In this document: piece after piece, positions 18,275-30,337 of the stretch
Numbering within the stretch: the stretch's first letter is position 1
Layout of the letters: every line of letters begins with the position of its first letter
From: Limnomonas spitsbergensis
Lineage: Eukaryota > Chlorophyta > Chlorophyceae > Chlamydomonadales
Reading direction: 5' to 3'
DNA length: 64,000 bases
NCBI GenBank assembly: GCA_037349105.1
Contig: JAYJMM010000078.1
Coordinates: 558,001 to 622,000, forward strand
The notes under the pieces: model-generated
Told to the model about the DNA's origin: nothing
Seen by the model: only the letters and a program-made list of their open reading frames with translations
Databases searched by the model: none
Translations under genes and position numbers: made by a program

Positions 18275-18690
18275 AAGATTGTGATTGAGGTGGATCCAAC
18301 CCGCCAAGCATTGACAGAAGTAAACCCGAAGGATCAAGGATCCGAGTTTAAAATCAGTGGTCCAAGGCTGTGTGCAGGGCCACGAAGCTGAGCGGACAAC
18401 ACGCAAGAAGCTGCAACCGCGCAAGGCGCGCGACTACGTGAGCTGCCCAGCAGAGGTGGGAGGTGCTGAAGGCGAGGGAAAATTCCGCCATACCTGAAAT
18501 TATTTAGCAAGAAAAAGCAGGAAGGCGAGGCCTGTCCTGCAAATTGCTGTACCTGCCATCCGAACCTGACTTGCAGACCCTCACCAGGCCGCAGTAGGAA
18601 CAAGAGGCAGAAGCCTGACGTTAGCAGATTCTGTAGTTGGTGTTGCCAGCACAACTGCAGGACCGTGTGGTTCGTAAATTGCCTGTAGGA
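18275..18690 (+). other. Remnant of the 5' leader of element 2
   Basis: It aligns by eye with the reverse complement of 16942-17390 (GATTGTGAT...GGTGGATCCAA, CATTGACAGAAGT). No gene was seen. The ATG used in elements 1 and 3 has become TTG here (TTGCCTGTAGGAATG), so the first usable Met is at 18691. Confidence 0.65.
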
Positions 18691-18933
18691 ATGACAGACG
18701 TAGATCTGAATCCTGATCGGCACCAGCATTCTGAAGCCCAACGGAGGAGTGGGCGTCTGAGGGGGCTGGAGCCAGGTGTAGACCTGATGGATGCTAGCGA
18801 TGAGCTCATTGCGGAAGCCCTAATAGTGGCGGAGAAGCTAGCAGGGCTAGTGGAGCCATCTGCAAGGGACTGCAAGGTGCCAGAGCCTGACCGCTCCCTG
18901 CCCAGAGGGGCAGCGATGGCTCAGTGTGTGTGA
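18691..18933 (+). pseudogene. Gag N-terminus fragment (element 2)
   Basis: It starts MTDVDLNPDRHQH and matches the Gag N-terminus of element 1 (MTGVDLNPDRHQH). It ends at TGA after a frameshift near 18915; the same Gag sequence continues in the frame beginning 18924. Confidence 0.75.
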
Positions 18934-20759
18934 CACGTAAAGACATCGGTCGAGGGGGTCCAGTGCCCGCTGATTCCAAGACCAGCCTGGAATTTGAGCA
19001 GTGGCCGACTCAAGCGGGAACTCCAGAGCTGATCTTGGATCAGGCGGCGGAAATGTCCCAGAGCAGTGACATACGGCGGGACTGTGGTCCTGAAGCCGCA
19101 CCGCAGCAGAATCCGCCCAGGGTGGCAAGGGTTGCGCAGCGGGTCAAAGAAGAGCCCAGCCATCCTGATCAAAGGGCAGAGGTCGCCGCAGCCCCTGGGG
19201 GGTTAGCAGGCCGTGATAGAACCTGTCCAGACAAACCGCAGATAGGAGCAGAGGAAATGGAGGGCAGGAGTGCGCCTGCAGTGGTCAAACGCGAGGGGGC
19301 TGAGATCCAGCCAGCGGTGACCAGGCAGGTCTCGCAGAACAGCAAGGAACCGCGGGAAAAGTCAGCTGTGCCGGTGGGAAAGCCTTGGGCTGACCTAATA
19401 TCCGAGGAAGAGCTGTCAGACCCAGTCCAGGAAGAGAAGGGGCGGCAGCCCAAGGCAGGGCTGCGTCCAAGGCAGCAGCTGCGACCGCGCAGAGTGCTGG
19501 TTAGAAGAGGGGCAGGATATACAGTCTACGGGACGCCGCTGTCCAGGTTTCCGCCCAGTGTGGGCAGACCTGTGCAGAAATCCAAGGAGGGATCTAGCAG
19601 CCAGATGCAAAGAGGCGACAGCCACAAGGAAACCCTGCGCGGATTTTTTCACGATCCATCATGGGCGCAGGATACCAGCCCTAGAGAGCCAGAGCGCTCC
19701 GGGGCAGTGGAAGTGGTGGACGTCGAAGAGGAGTCAGAGGGGCAGATGCAGCCAATCGGTTGGGCAGGAATTTTGCAATGGGCGACAAACCTGTGGAAGC
19801 AACTTTGCTCCATGACGTTCTCGCATTTCCAGGACCGAGTCACAGCCATTGAGGAGTTCAAGGCCCATCATCTGCGGGGATGGGCTACAAAGGCCATGAT
19901 GGGTATTCCCCACACAGGGCAGGACATGGCGACGCTGTTCGCCGCCCTTGGACAGATGTCCAAGGGAGGGGCGGGACGCGAAGCAGCCCCGGCTGTTAAG
20001 GCCTTCGCAGATGAATGGTGCAACGAGGTAACAAGAAACCAGGTGGAACCTGGATCCGAACCAGAAGATGAGGAGGACCAGGCATGGGAGGGATTTGAAA
20101 CAGCAGTGCAGCGGCCGGAGGAGCTCAGGGAGGTCCAAAGGTGGCAGCAGCAGGCAAGGGCCGCGCCAACCCCAACACTCAGATCTGAGGTTTTCGAGGT
20201 CAGCAGCGAGCCAAGCCTCAGGGGGCGGCCAAGGGGCAGGGAAGCGCCTAGGGCCAGTAGCCCAGCCGCCAGCGAGAGGGCGGAGTTGACTAGCCGATCG
20301 CTGGCCAGGATGGCAGAGCAAGGCGTAGCAACACGCAGTGCAAACAGGCAAGAGTCTTATGCACTGCTGCGCATAGTCGAGGACAAAGAGAACACATGCC
20401 AGGAAACCCAGGTGGATTACATCGAGGAATTCCTGAGGAACGGGCAAGCGTGCACAGCAAGAGGAACCAGGCAGGATGAGCCTGGAGGCAGTGTGCGAAG
20501 CAGTGGACCAAGAAGACAGGAAGCCAGAGAGGAAGCGCAGTCTGATTCCTACGCCAGGAATTACACAGGAGGGACGCAGCCAGGCTGGCAGAGCCAAGGA
20601 CCGCCCAGGGGGCAGGCAAACGGCGAAGAACAGCCGCATTGGCAAAGCCAGGAGCTGCCCAGGGGGCAGGCATACAGCAGAGAACAGCCAAGCTGGTACA
20701 GCCAGGAGCCGCCCAGGGGGCATGCAGATGGCAGGGAACAACCAAGCCGGCAAAGCTAG
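18924..20759 (+). pseudogene. Gag N-terminal disordered region (element 2)
   Basis: 611 residues matching residues about 100-700 of element 1 Gag (TRKDIGRGG, KPWADLISEEE, WAGILQWATNLWKQ, SYALLRIVEDKEN). It is rich in Arg, Gln, Pro and Glu, with repeated QSQEPPRGQA-like units at the end. It has one insertion of about 20 residues relative to element 1, near HKETLRGFFHDPSW. The terminal TAG follows GGCAAAGC and is an internal nonsense codon; the same frame stays Gag-like to about 21040, where another frameshift occurs. Confidence 0.8.
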
Positions 20760-21139
20760 GAGCCGCCCAGGGGGCCAGCTGAATACAGCGGGGGGACGCA
20801 GCAAGATCGGCAAAGCCATGAGCCGCCCAGGGGACAGGCAGAACCTAGCAGAGCGCAGCCTTGGAGGTCCGGCCCTGACGACAGACCAAGCAGAAGTGAG
20901 TCTGGGCGGCCGCCACCTGATGGGAGTAGAAGCTCCGCAGGCAGAGCAGGCAGACAGCCGTCACGAGAAGATCATGCTCAAGAGGAAGATGATAACAGAC
21001 ATGACATATACCATCCAGGTCGCAGCCCATCGGGGGGCGCGGAGGTGGATCTGGGTCACGCTCAGAATCAGTAGATTCAGGACCAGGGGGAGCGGACAGA
21101 CGCAGGCCATGGGCCAGGCAGGAGTCCAGTGACCAGGAA

Positions 21140-21484
21140 ATGAAAAGGCTCGATAGGGAGCAGGCAAGGGTGAACCTGCAGCTGCAGCAGCAGATGGTCC
21201 CGCAACTGGCAGGGGTGGCCAAATCCACCAAAATCCCAGCTATCCAAGGCAACGTGCCGGTGTTGGATATGTCACACCCAGGCGCGGTTGCAGCCAGGAA
21301 ATATTGCCAGGCGTGTGGCTATTGGGGATCGCACAACAGGCTGGCGCTGTCAGATGACCCGCCAGCGCTGGCTGTGGTGGCTGGAGAAATAGCTGGATCG
21401 TGCCAGTCGCCATCGGCTATGACAATGCTGGTAAATCGCTGGTCAAGCTATGGGACAGCAAGCCTGCTAGCGTGGGGCCGCTGA
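21140..21484 (+). pseudogene. Gag fragment: start of capsid-like region (element 2)
   Basis: It begins MKRLDREQARVNLQLQQQM and runs through the CQACGYWGSHNR motif to SCQSPSAMT, matching residues about 785-880 of element 1 Gag. A small indel near 21425 throws the rest (VNRWSSYG...) out of frame; the correct frame resumes in the segment starting 21400. Confidence 0.78.
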
Positions 21485-22134
21485 TGGTAGCCATCAGGGC
21501 AGCGCCCCATGCAGGAGACAGGGCTGCAAGAGAAGTGGAAAGGATCAGGGGGCTGTGGATTGCCCCAGCAAGGGAGCAGTGCTGCGAGGCCTCGCTGCTA
21601 ACCTTGTGGATCAAGGTGGTTCAAACGGAGGTGGGGAAGCCAACCTTAGATGAGAGGACAGCAATCTCCAACCTCATGTTAGGGGTGAAGACCACCCTCG
21701 ACCCTGACGTTAAGCCTGAGGAGACAGTGGAAGCATTTGCTCACAGAGTGCTGTCGACAGCAGAGTTGCTGCAGATCTCAAGGGATGCAGTGGACCACTT
21801 CGGCAGACGGCACTCTGTCTCGCACCTGTTCCATGACGGATTGCCAGCGGTTGCTAAAGCCAAGCTGAGCAAGTTCGTTATGACAGTGCCCGGGTACCTC
21901 AGCATGACGGATGAAGACCAGATTGCCGTACTGACACAGCAGGTGGTGCTGTGGGAGAAGTTTGCCCTGGAAATGGGGGACCTGGGAGGTGCAAGCCTCA
22001 AGCAGATGGCCAACAGCGGGCCTAGCCAGGGGGAGGCGCAGTCCAACAGGGGAAGAAGAGAGAGAACTGGACAGTGGGAGATGCGGACGCGCCTTGAAGG
22101 GGCAGGGATCCCCGCAGGCTCAGCCGCTGTCTAG
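21400..22134 (+). pseudogene. Gag capsid-like region (element 2)
   Basis: It contains KSLVKLWDSKPASVGPLM, LGVKTTLDPDVKPEETVEAFAHRV split across helices, and LTQQVVLWEKFALEMGDLGG. This is the best conserved part of Gag between subfamilies and probably the capsid that packs the particle. It ends at an in-frame TAG at 22132; the same frame reads on as Gag (IDGKPRGVTWADQ). Confidence 0.8.
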
Positions 22135-22278
22135 CAACTGCGGATTGATGGCAAACCCAGAGGAGTTACCTGGGCAGACCAATCTGGAGCACCAAATTAC
22201 AGCGCGGAAGGCGCTACGGGGGCTGCCAAGGCGTGCTACCAGTGTGGTTGCACGACGCATCTGGCTAGGGACTGCAGG

Positions 22279-23625
22279 GTGCCCAGGACCAGGGATGAGC
22301 GCATGCCTGCGCCACTGGCTACGGACATCACATCTGGGCAGGCCAGGCCGCCGCCGCAGCAGTATCCTCTACCGCCAAGGCCGCAGCAGGGGCAGGCTGC
22401 AGGCAGGCCGTACGAGCGGAATCAGAATAACAGGCAGTACCAAAGGCCTGGGCCTGGCCAGGGGGGTCAGGCCCAGCAGGCGGCACACATGTCGCACCTC
22501 AGCAGCCCAACAGGGCAAGCTGAGCCAGAAGGCTGGCACCAGACTATGGCTGAGATGCTCAGCGAGTCTGTGGCACTAATGATGCAGGTTGGGCTGGTGC
22601 CCAAGCCTGCGGGATTCAAACAGGCGGCTCACAACGCCCGCCCTAGGTCGTTTCTGCCTGAACCTTGCCAGGAGGAGGAACCTGAGCGCAGGCTCATGGA
22701 ACCTGCCTCCAGGAAGGGAGCAAAGAGGCTGGTTTTGAGTAAATTGGCTGATGATATGTCTGACATCCGCCTGCAGGTGTTCAGGCTGAACGAGAGGCTG
22801 ACATCGTTGTCATTCACTACAATGCCCATGGGTTCAGACGACCACCGGGGTGAGGCCAGTAGGGGCAGACAGGAGAGACCAGCTGCGACAGCTGCGCCCA
22901 AGCTGCAGTATTTTCAGAACGACAGAAGCAATCTGGAGCAATGCGTGGGACTCATGGTCAAAAGCAAAGTTCTGGTGGCTCAGAAAGCCCTCATGGACTC
23001 AGCATGCTCGTGCCATGTTATCACTGTCAACATCGCTGAACAGTTAGTCGCCATGGGGGCTGAGCTGATCCGTACGGATGAGAAAATTCGTACCACAGAC
23101 AATCAAGGGACAGATCTGTATGGTGTGCTATTCATTTACGTGCTGTACGGATACGGTGGGCCCAACGCCATTATGGAGCCCACGGTGGTCAGGGTCGTTA
23201 AGACGCCACCCGATGCGTACGAACACTTGGTAGGGAACCCGGAGTTCCTCAAGTACAGCTGGGTGTTGGAGGCAGCAGGAAGGCTGACCTTACGCCCCAG
23301 AGAGGGTACCCAGAAGACACGGGGGTTCAGGGACCTCACGCTGCCGCTAGTGCTGGCATCTCCAGAAGGGGGGTACCAGGCAGCCGCGGTGGCCCGGGCA
23401 GGAATCCAGTGTGGATTTGCGAAGCAAGAGGGGTGGCCTGCGGCCAGTATTGAAGAAGAACATGAACCACTCTTACAGCATGCCATGGCAAAACGCGCAG
23501 GTGTCGCCATGAGGGCTGGACAAGAGGTGGGACAGAGCCGCGGGAGAGCCGCAGATGCAGGCGGGAGCAGCCGTGGGGGTCCACAGGAGGCGCCCTCAAG
23601 ACCACACCGGCGCAGGCAGATGTAG
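22279..23625 (+). pseudogene. Gag C-terminal linker and retropepsin-like protease (element 2)
   Basis: The same frame as the previous piece continues from about 22135, with the CCHC knuckle CYQCGCTTHLARDC just upstream of this start (about 22234-22275). The protease active-site motif ALMDSACSCHVI lies near residue 240, followed by a conserved beta-rich stretch (LYGVLFIYVLYGYGGPNAIM). As in element 1 the motif is DSA, not DSG or DTG. A frameshift near 23530 ends the real coding. Confidence 0.78.
22850..23500 (+). other. Conserved 651-bp GT-AG segment carrying the protease (element 2)
   Basis: It is bounded by G|GTGAGGCC and GCGCAG|GTG, the same sites and exactly the same length as the segment 12222-12872 of element 1 that is missing from element 3. 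Conservation of both boundaries in a diverged subfamily supports real splice sites, although ordinary coding constraint could also keep them. Confidence 0.5.
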
Positions 23626-23766
23626 GCAGGGGCCGCAACAGCCACGCCTGGAGAAGGCAAGGAGGCAGCACAGGCTGCCGCATCACAGCAAAGCAGAGCA
23701 GCAACAGGGGCAGAGATCGACGCTGCAGTATCAGATGATACGAAGAGGGCACTCAAGGCAGCGAAA

Positions 23767-24216
23767 ATGCCCGCATCAGAGAAGGCAATTATCAGGAGAT
23801 GCTTGGCGGCAAGTCCAGGCCACCCATGTGTCCTGTGCGGGACGCCAAGCCAGCACTCACCAGAGGCGTGTGAGCTGAGGATACTAGAGCTGACGCAGCA
23901 CAGGGACCGTGAGGAGGCTCAGGTGGCCGCGCCGGCAGCAACGCAGAGGGTGGCATTCGGCGCAACTGCAGCAGGAAGAGCTGCACTCTCGGGACCAACG
24001 CTGCGCTCGGAGGTGCGAGTGCCCAGCAGGGGCGAGAGGGCTCATGAGGAGCAGCTGCCAGGGCCGCCGCAAGAGACCAACCAACGCAGGAGCACTGCGG
24101 AGACACCGCCAGCTGTGGCAGGGCCCAGCGCACAAACACAGGAGGACAAGGGGGGCGATGGGGGAGACGCCCCAGACGCAGAAGGCAAAGCGGGGCGTAA
24201 CAGAGCAGCGCGGTAA
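23767..24216 (+). pseudogene. Gag second CCHC-like knuckle and Gln/Ala-rich linker (element 2)
   Basis: HPCVLCGTPSQHSPEACELRI matches the CALCGKPDVHSAEEC motif of element 1 Gag. The polyglutamine tandem repeats of subfamily I are absent here, replaced by a shorter acidic and Ala-rich stretch. The end is out of frame; the same Gag continues in the frame open at 23909-25297 from about 24200. Confidence 0.68.
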
Positions 24217-25297
24217 CGCAAACCGCGGCCAGGGGGAGCCTGGCAGCGAGGACGAGGAGGAAGAGGCAGAGGATCGCGATGAGGAAGAGGCCCAGGAGGC
24301 GAGGCCCAGCAGAAAATCGAGGGAAGCGGACAGGCTGCGCAGCCAGGTGCAGGTGCTGCAAAAAGACCTCAAGTGGAAAGAAGAACAGCTGTACCGCCAG
24401 GCGGTAGCTTCAGTCGAATACCTGCGCATGCAGCAGGTCAGGTGGACGCGCATCCAGGATGCCAACGAGCGGCTCGCTGAGGTGCAGCAACAGTACATCT
24501 TGCGCGCAGATCAGCTGCGTGAGATGTACAACGTTCTCGGAGACCAGCAGGCGGAGCAGCCGCTGAACCAGGGGAAGCCGCTCCCGGTTCCCATAGACCC
24601 GGAGCTGGCAGAATGCATCCAAGCAATGTTCCGTCCCGCATTCCCGTGGGAGTACACAGACGAAGAGAATGATAATCCCGGCCAGAGGGAGCCGCAAGGA
24701 GAAGAGGAAAAGGCACCTGGTCAGAAAGGACCAGGGGGCAACGACAGGGCCAGGGAGGCCAATGCGGAGGCGCGCACGCAACACGTGGGGACAGCTCCAG
24801 CGACTGCAAGGGGCCAGGGGCCCAGAGAGCGCAGCAGGAGCGCACAAAGGACCCACAACGGAGAACGCCACGGGGTGGTGCCTACGCCTGAGGCTAGGAC
24901 CCAACGGCCGGACCACGCTGCCCGATACAACCCGCCTGACGAACAGGGCAGGGGCAGGAGGCAGCGGTCACTCAGCAGGGAACGCAGGAGCCAGACCAGG
25001 GGCAGGTCCCAGGAGCGTGGTCCAGGGGGTCAAGCCAGAACATACAGGCGGGAGGAGAAAGAGCAGGACAAGAGGAGAGCCTCCGGCCAGAGTCCGCCGG
25101 GCAGGGCCCATGCAGGGCGAAGTTGGATGGGAGGACAGAAGAGCGTCTTAGGACCCCACGATGGGGGAGTCTGCTTCAATTGCTTGAAGCCAGGGCACTA
25201 CGCAAATGCGTGCCCAGAGCAGGGGGAGGCCTTGCAGGCAGGCGAGAGCAGCCGCTTCGACAAGCTGCGAGCACCAGCAGGCCCAGAACGGGGCTAG
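23909..25297 (+). pseudogene. Coiled coil, SR-rich stretch and CCHC knuckle 3 (element 2)
   Basis: Real coding starts near 24200 (NANRGQGEPGSEDEEEE). A heptad-like coiled coil (SQVQVLQKDLKWKEEQLYRQ through LAEVQQQYILRADQLREMY) is followed by Arg/Ser-rich repeats (RSRSAQR, RRQRSLSRERRSQ) and the knuckle CFNCLKPGHYANAC. SR-rich tails beside zinc knuckles suggest RNA binding and packaging. It ends at TAG 25295; the same frame continues at 25298. Confidence 0.75.
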
Positions 25298-25342
25298 GGA
25301 GTCAGGGGGCCGGGCAGAAGCCAAGAGGCCTCAGAAGACAGC

Positions 25343-28300
25343 ATGCGGCAGGCCTATGAGGCTGCCCATGGGATCTCATACGCGGACTGGAGGGAACAAC
25401 AGACTGCAGCGGGATCAAGTACGCTGCCAGGCCCGCCAGGATGGCCGGGGCCAGCAGGGCAGTCAGAAGATCCCAGGTGGGCAGGCCAAGAGAGGCACAT
25501 TTGCCTGATGTCTATCCACGGGAGATATGGCCTGGACACAGGCACGGCCCAGGTTGAGGGCAACCAGGCGGCAGAAGTGCCTGTGGCTTTCCGGGTGGTG
25601 CCAGAGGGGCAGGTGGCCCAGCAAAAACACCATTGGAAGATGGCAGTGGAATCCCTGGCAATGAACCATTACGGTACTATGCCAGCAGGTTCAGCCAGAT
25701 CCATGGCACATGCAGTGGAGTTCCTGAGGGACCTCCAACAGAGGGGGTGCCCGGCCCCGTGTGAGGGGTGGCCAGGCATGTTCCAGACATTTCTGACCAA
25801 AGAATGGGACAACTACGACGCCCATATGGATGAGTATGAGAGAATAGCGCGGGAGGCATTGCACCAACGCAGAGTAGAAGAGTGGGAAGCTAGTTCCAGT
25901 GGGAACGGCTCCGGTCCCTCGGATGGAGACTCAGAGCCTCATGGCCATTTGCCAATGCATGAGGAGGAGTCTGCCCTGTTCTATCCAGGTACCCCGGAGG
26001 GCCAGCACGACACAGAAGGCGAGGCAGCAGGAGCAGCCGCCAGGACCCTGGATCCGCTCAGCGTGCGGGTTCGCCACCCACGGGTCAGGGGGGCCGCAGC
26101 TATGAGTCAAGAGGGGGACACAGCGGGGCCCGTCAGGACCTATCATAGTACCACCTCTAGGTACAATCCTGGAGGATGGGAAGAGGCGGACAGAGGGCCG
26201 CAGCGCAGCCGCGGCATGGACGGGAGGTCCGCTGCGTGGAGCGAGGATTCCCAGTTCGACCAGGCTGGTGAGGACCGCCGTGAAAGGTCTAGCAGAAGAG
26301 AGCACATTCGCCCCAGGCCAGGACCGCATAGCCCGCCAGAGAGCAGGAGCTTTGTGCAATGGTACCGCCCGGGGGAAGAGATGCCAGCAGAGTCGACTAC
26401 GGAGGCCATGATCACGCTGCCAGCAGATCACAAGGACGGGCTGTGTAGGTTGCAAAACCACAGGCTCCTGGCAGGCAGGGCGCAGACGTGCGTAAACATA
26501 CGGGCTGCCATGCAGGCAGTGGCCAGGCTGATGTTCCCGTGGGACGTTCCCGTGGTAACGGCGGTGCTGCTGAGTGCAGCACTCAAGGGGTACATCCGGC
26601 CCGACACGGTGATGGCAGATTACATGCAGAGGGGGTGGGCACAGCACCCCATCTACGCATACTGCGTCAGTGAGCTGGTGGGCCTGGTGATCAAAGAAGG
26701 TATCACAGCAGTGGATGCAGCCGACAGGGCGCGCCCAGAGGTACCTGACAGCGCGCGCACAGAGGGAATGTGGCAGGGCGCGCTGCCAAGGTTCATGCGC
26801 ACGCCGTGGGCGGTGGACTGCGTCCATCAGTTGATGGAGTATCCCGACCTGCGAGACCGCGCCTTCTACGTGCCTGTGCAGGCCATGGCCGCAGGAGGGC
26901 GCAGCAGGGGCTATGGGTCAGCAGTGGGAATCTACGACAGCGCAGGGCTGTGCCACTACGGCAGGCCCAGGCGATGTGAGGCCACAATCGAGGCAGCCAT
27001 CTTCATTCCCAGGGTGGTCGCAGGCCAAGCTGTTCCATGGGGAGTGGCTCATGGCGAGGCCAGGGCAGCCATTCCGGTACAGCAGCTGGTATCTTACTAC
27101 TACGAGGAGCTGCAGCAGGGAGAAATGCCCGTTTCAGCGGCATGGATCCACATGCACGCATCTCGAGATGACCAGCCGTTCTTCCTGTTCGCAAGGAGCG
27201 AAGGGAATGTAGCAGTTACCCAGTGCACGTCGGTTGAGGTGGCAGAGTTCCACGCACACACGCATGCCAGGGGAGCAGACCCAGCAACGTGGGCAATCAT
27301 GTTGCTGGTGCTGCAAAGGGTCTTGCTACCAGGACAGCTGTCAGCGGCCATGGGGCATGTGTGGGGAGTAGATGATCAGTGGGCACCTGTGGAGATGGCG
27401 GAATGCCCCACATGGCCATATGGGACCCAGCGGTCACCAGCGGATGGGTCCATGTGGGAAGGAGAAGAGGAGCTAGCGCGCTCACCGTTCGCACTAGAAC
27501 GGTTGGAAGCATGCGTGCACCAATGGGTGCGTTGGGAGAGAAGAGCTTGGCACAACAACAGGGCCAGCAGCGTTGCGCCTTATTGGCAGGCGGACGTCGT
27601 GACAGTGGAGCTGTGGAGGCAGGCGCACCCAGCAGGGGTGCGCACGCTGCATCCCTTGTTCAGAGGAACAGGATCAGACACCTACGAGGAGGAGCTGGAA
27701 GAACTGAAGACCCAACCTGAGCTGGGTCGATGGATAGTGGGCAGACATGGATCCCGCTGGTGGGACCCCACTGCCGACAGCGACGGACCGTCCCAGGAAA
27801 CGTTCGAGCTGCCGGAACCGTTCCATGCAGCATTTGTCACCACACTCGGGGCAACAGCGTCCTCATGGGAATGGCTTGAACCCATGGAAGAGATGGAGGT
27901 GTCAGCGCTGGAGACTGAGCCCAGGGATCGGGCGGAGCCCCAGACACCCTCGGACAGTACCAGCAAGCCAATTGCAGGGGACCTGGACCGCGGGAACCCA
28001 GGGTTCCGCGAGGGGTTTCACTCCAGCCATGAGGGCACGAGTCTTCTAGGAGGGGAGTGCGAAGACCCTTCGGAGGTACCGCCACCACTGGTGGAGAATT
28101 CGGAGTCAGAGGAGGAGTGGTACGCTAGCGGAGCTCCGTCCCCAGAGCGGGTCGGCATCACCAGGGCAGAGGCTCGGGATGCAGTCAGGTTGGAGTTGCC
28201 AGACGACACAGGCCCAGGACCAGGGAGTCCAGGGCGGAACCTCGAGGAGGAGTTGGAACAACTGCGACAGGAGTGGATGACCAAGGTCGATCAGGAGAGG

Positions 28301-28549
28301 ACCGCGCACAAGGAAACTGAACGCTGCCGCATGAGGGAGCTTGAGGATGGGGCGCGCCAGGCCGTTGTGGGGGTGAACCCGCGGCAGGCAGCAGCCCCAC
28401 CAACCTCATCTCCAGGGGAGGCAGCAGCCGTGGGGCAGGCAGTGACCGCCCAGGGGATGCCCAGCCCAGCACGCCGGTGCCGGCAAAGGCAAGGGAACCC
28501 TGGGGTGACCCAGCATCGTACAGTACGGGGTGCTGGACAGCAGTGCTAA
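25343..28549 (+). pseudogene. Unknown conserved domain X and linker (element 2)
   Basis: The longest open piece of element 2 (1,068 residues) and the only copy where both halves of domain X are uninterrupted. Block 1 (about 90-200) holds ALAMNHYGTMPAGSARSMAH and a Trp-rich helix region. Block 2 (about 350-790) holds DGLCRLQNHRLLAGRAQTC, LKGYIRPDTVMADYMQRGW, RTEGMWQGALPRFMRTPW, RPRRCEATIEAAI, YYYEEL and LRRQAHPAGVRTLHPLF-like sequence. I recognise no family. The rest is acidic low complexity. It ends at a frameshift just before VLKNFVDQ. Confidence 0.72.
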
Positions 28550-28873
28550 AAAACTTTGTAGATCAGCTGGGCGAGCAGAGAAGGCAGGACATGGGCCTGC
28601 AGGAAGCAGGTTAGGAGTCCAGCCTGCTTTTCCAGCTGAGAGCATTGCCAGAGCCCGATACGGACCCAAGGATGGGAGGGTACAACCAGGCGCTCAGGGA
28701 TCTACAAGAGGAGTTGGCTGGAAAAATATCAGCTCTCGGGAAAAGGGGAGCCGAGGGGGTCGCCACCCAACAGCCGGCAGGCAGCCGCTGCAGCCAGGCC
28801 CCAGGAAGGCAGCAGCCCAGGCCAGTGGGCCGGGCTGGAGGAGCAGCCACACTGGAGGACAGCCAAACCTGGT

Positions 28874-30337
28874 GTGGCCGGTCAAGCTAGGCAGTTTGCC
28901 AACGCTAGGAGAGGCATGAGACAGTGCGTAGGACCAGAAGGGTCCGCGTGCGCAGGCAGCAGCGGGGCTGCGCCGCGCTCCACTCACAGGCAGGGGCAGC
29001 AGGCACAAGGCAGCATGAGACAGACTCCAGGGGCGTGGCCAGAGAGGGCCGGTACAGCTTGGGCTGACACAGCCGAGTTACGGGGAAAGAAGTCGAAGAA
29101 GGCTAGGCGACGCGCACGGAAGGCGCAGAGGAAGGCCGTGGACAGGGACCGCGGCAGCAGGCCGGGAGTGGACTGCCCAGTCCAACCGTTCAGGATCAGC
29201 CAGGTGGACCTGGAGATCACGTGGGCCAGAGGGCAGCAGAGGCCAGAGCAGAGTGCGGAGCCACACGTACAGCCCACAGCACACCAGCCGCAGGAAACCG
29301 CGCGGCGGCTGCCAGCATGCAGAGGACTCCTCACTTGTACAGCATTTAAGGGGATCCTTACGGGGACACTCCAGCTGATACTGGTGTGGCTCCTGCTGTC
29401 GGTGTGCGTCCCGGGTGCGCGAGCCACCGGGCAAGGAGTGCGAGGTGGAGGATTCACGGCAAGCCAGGGGGCTTTTGTGTCCGGTCGAGAAGCAGCAGCG
29501 AAGCTTACATCTGGCTGGTTGCGCCCGCCAGCTGTCATCCCTATGGGGGGTGCCAGCAGGGCTAGGGGTGCCTACAGCCAGCATGAGGACTGGCAACGCA
29601 GCAACAGCACTGGCGAGGAAGCGCCGCCCGCGGAGGACGATCCGCAGGCGGCGGAGATGATCGACATGTTCCAGCCGGGGGGAGTGGTGGAACCACCCTC
29701 GGAGTACGTCAAAACAAAGGAGGGGTGGCTGCTGGGCAAGCACCCTGACTTCACTGCGGAACAGCAGGAGAGCCTTGAGCAGAGCCTCAGGGACCGCCAA
29801 GGGGCATTCGCTTACTCCATGGAGGATCTACCCGGCTACTGCGGCACGCAGGGTGAGTTTACGCTGGCTTTGGAAGACGAGGTCAGTTCGTGCTTTCAGA
29901 AGTCCAGGGACATGCCACCTCCCAAGGCAGCCATCTTTAAGGAAAAGTGCCAACCAATGATACAGGCAGGTATCATCGTCAAGGTGCCCCAGGGGGGGCC
30001 TATCAAGTTTGCAGCCAACTCAGTGGTTGCAGCCAAAAAGACTGCTGAGACGGGCGAGTGGACTGACCACCGCATAGCGCACGATATGCGCAAGTTGAAC
30101 ATGCGTACGGCTAAGCAGGAGTTTGGCATCCCCAGGATGGAGACTGTTTTTCAGAACCTGGGAACGGCCAAGATATTCAGCAAGGTAGATCTTAGGTCGG
30201 GGTTCATGCAGATCCCTATCAAGGCTGAGGACCAGCCAAAGACAGCTTTCTGGATGGGTCGGTGGGTCCTGAGCTTTGGATGTACACCAAGCTCAACTTC
30301 GGGCTGCGCAATGGGCCTCCCTTCTTCCAGCGTATGA
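28874..30337 (+). pseudogene. Pol N-terminus: hydrophobic segment and first half of RT (element 2)
   Basis: The basic patch KKSKKARRRARKAQ is followed at residues about 155-185 by ILTGTLQLILVWLLLSVCVP, then RT fingers and palm with AHDMRKLNMRTAKQEF and FSKVDLRSGFMQIP. The nucleotides around the hydrophobic segment (29331-29420) are almost unchanged from subfamily I. An 8-base insertion at about 30258 (GGTCGGTGGGTCC) breaks the frame after KTAFWMG. Between 28550 and 28873 the expected linker is present but frameshifted. Confidence 0.8.
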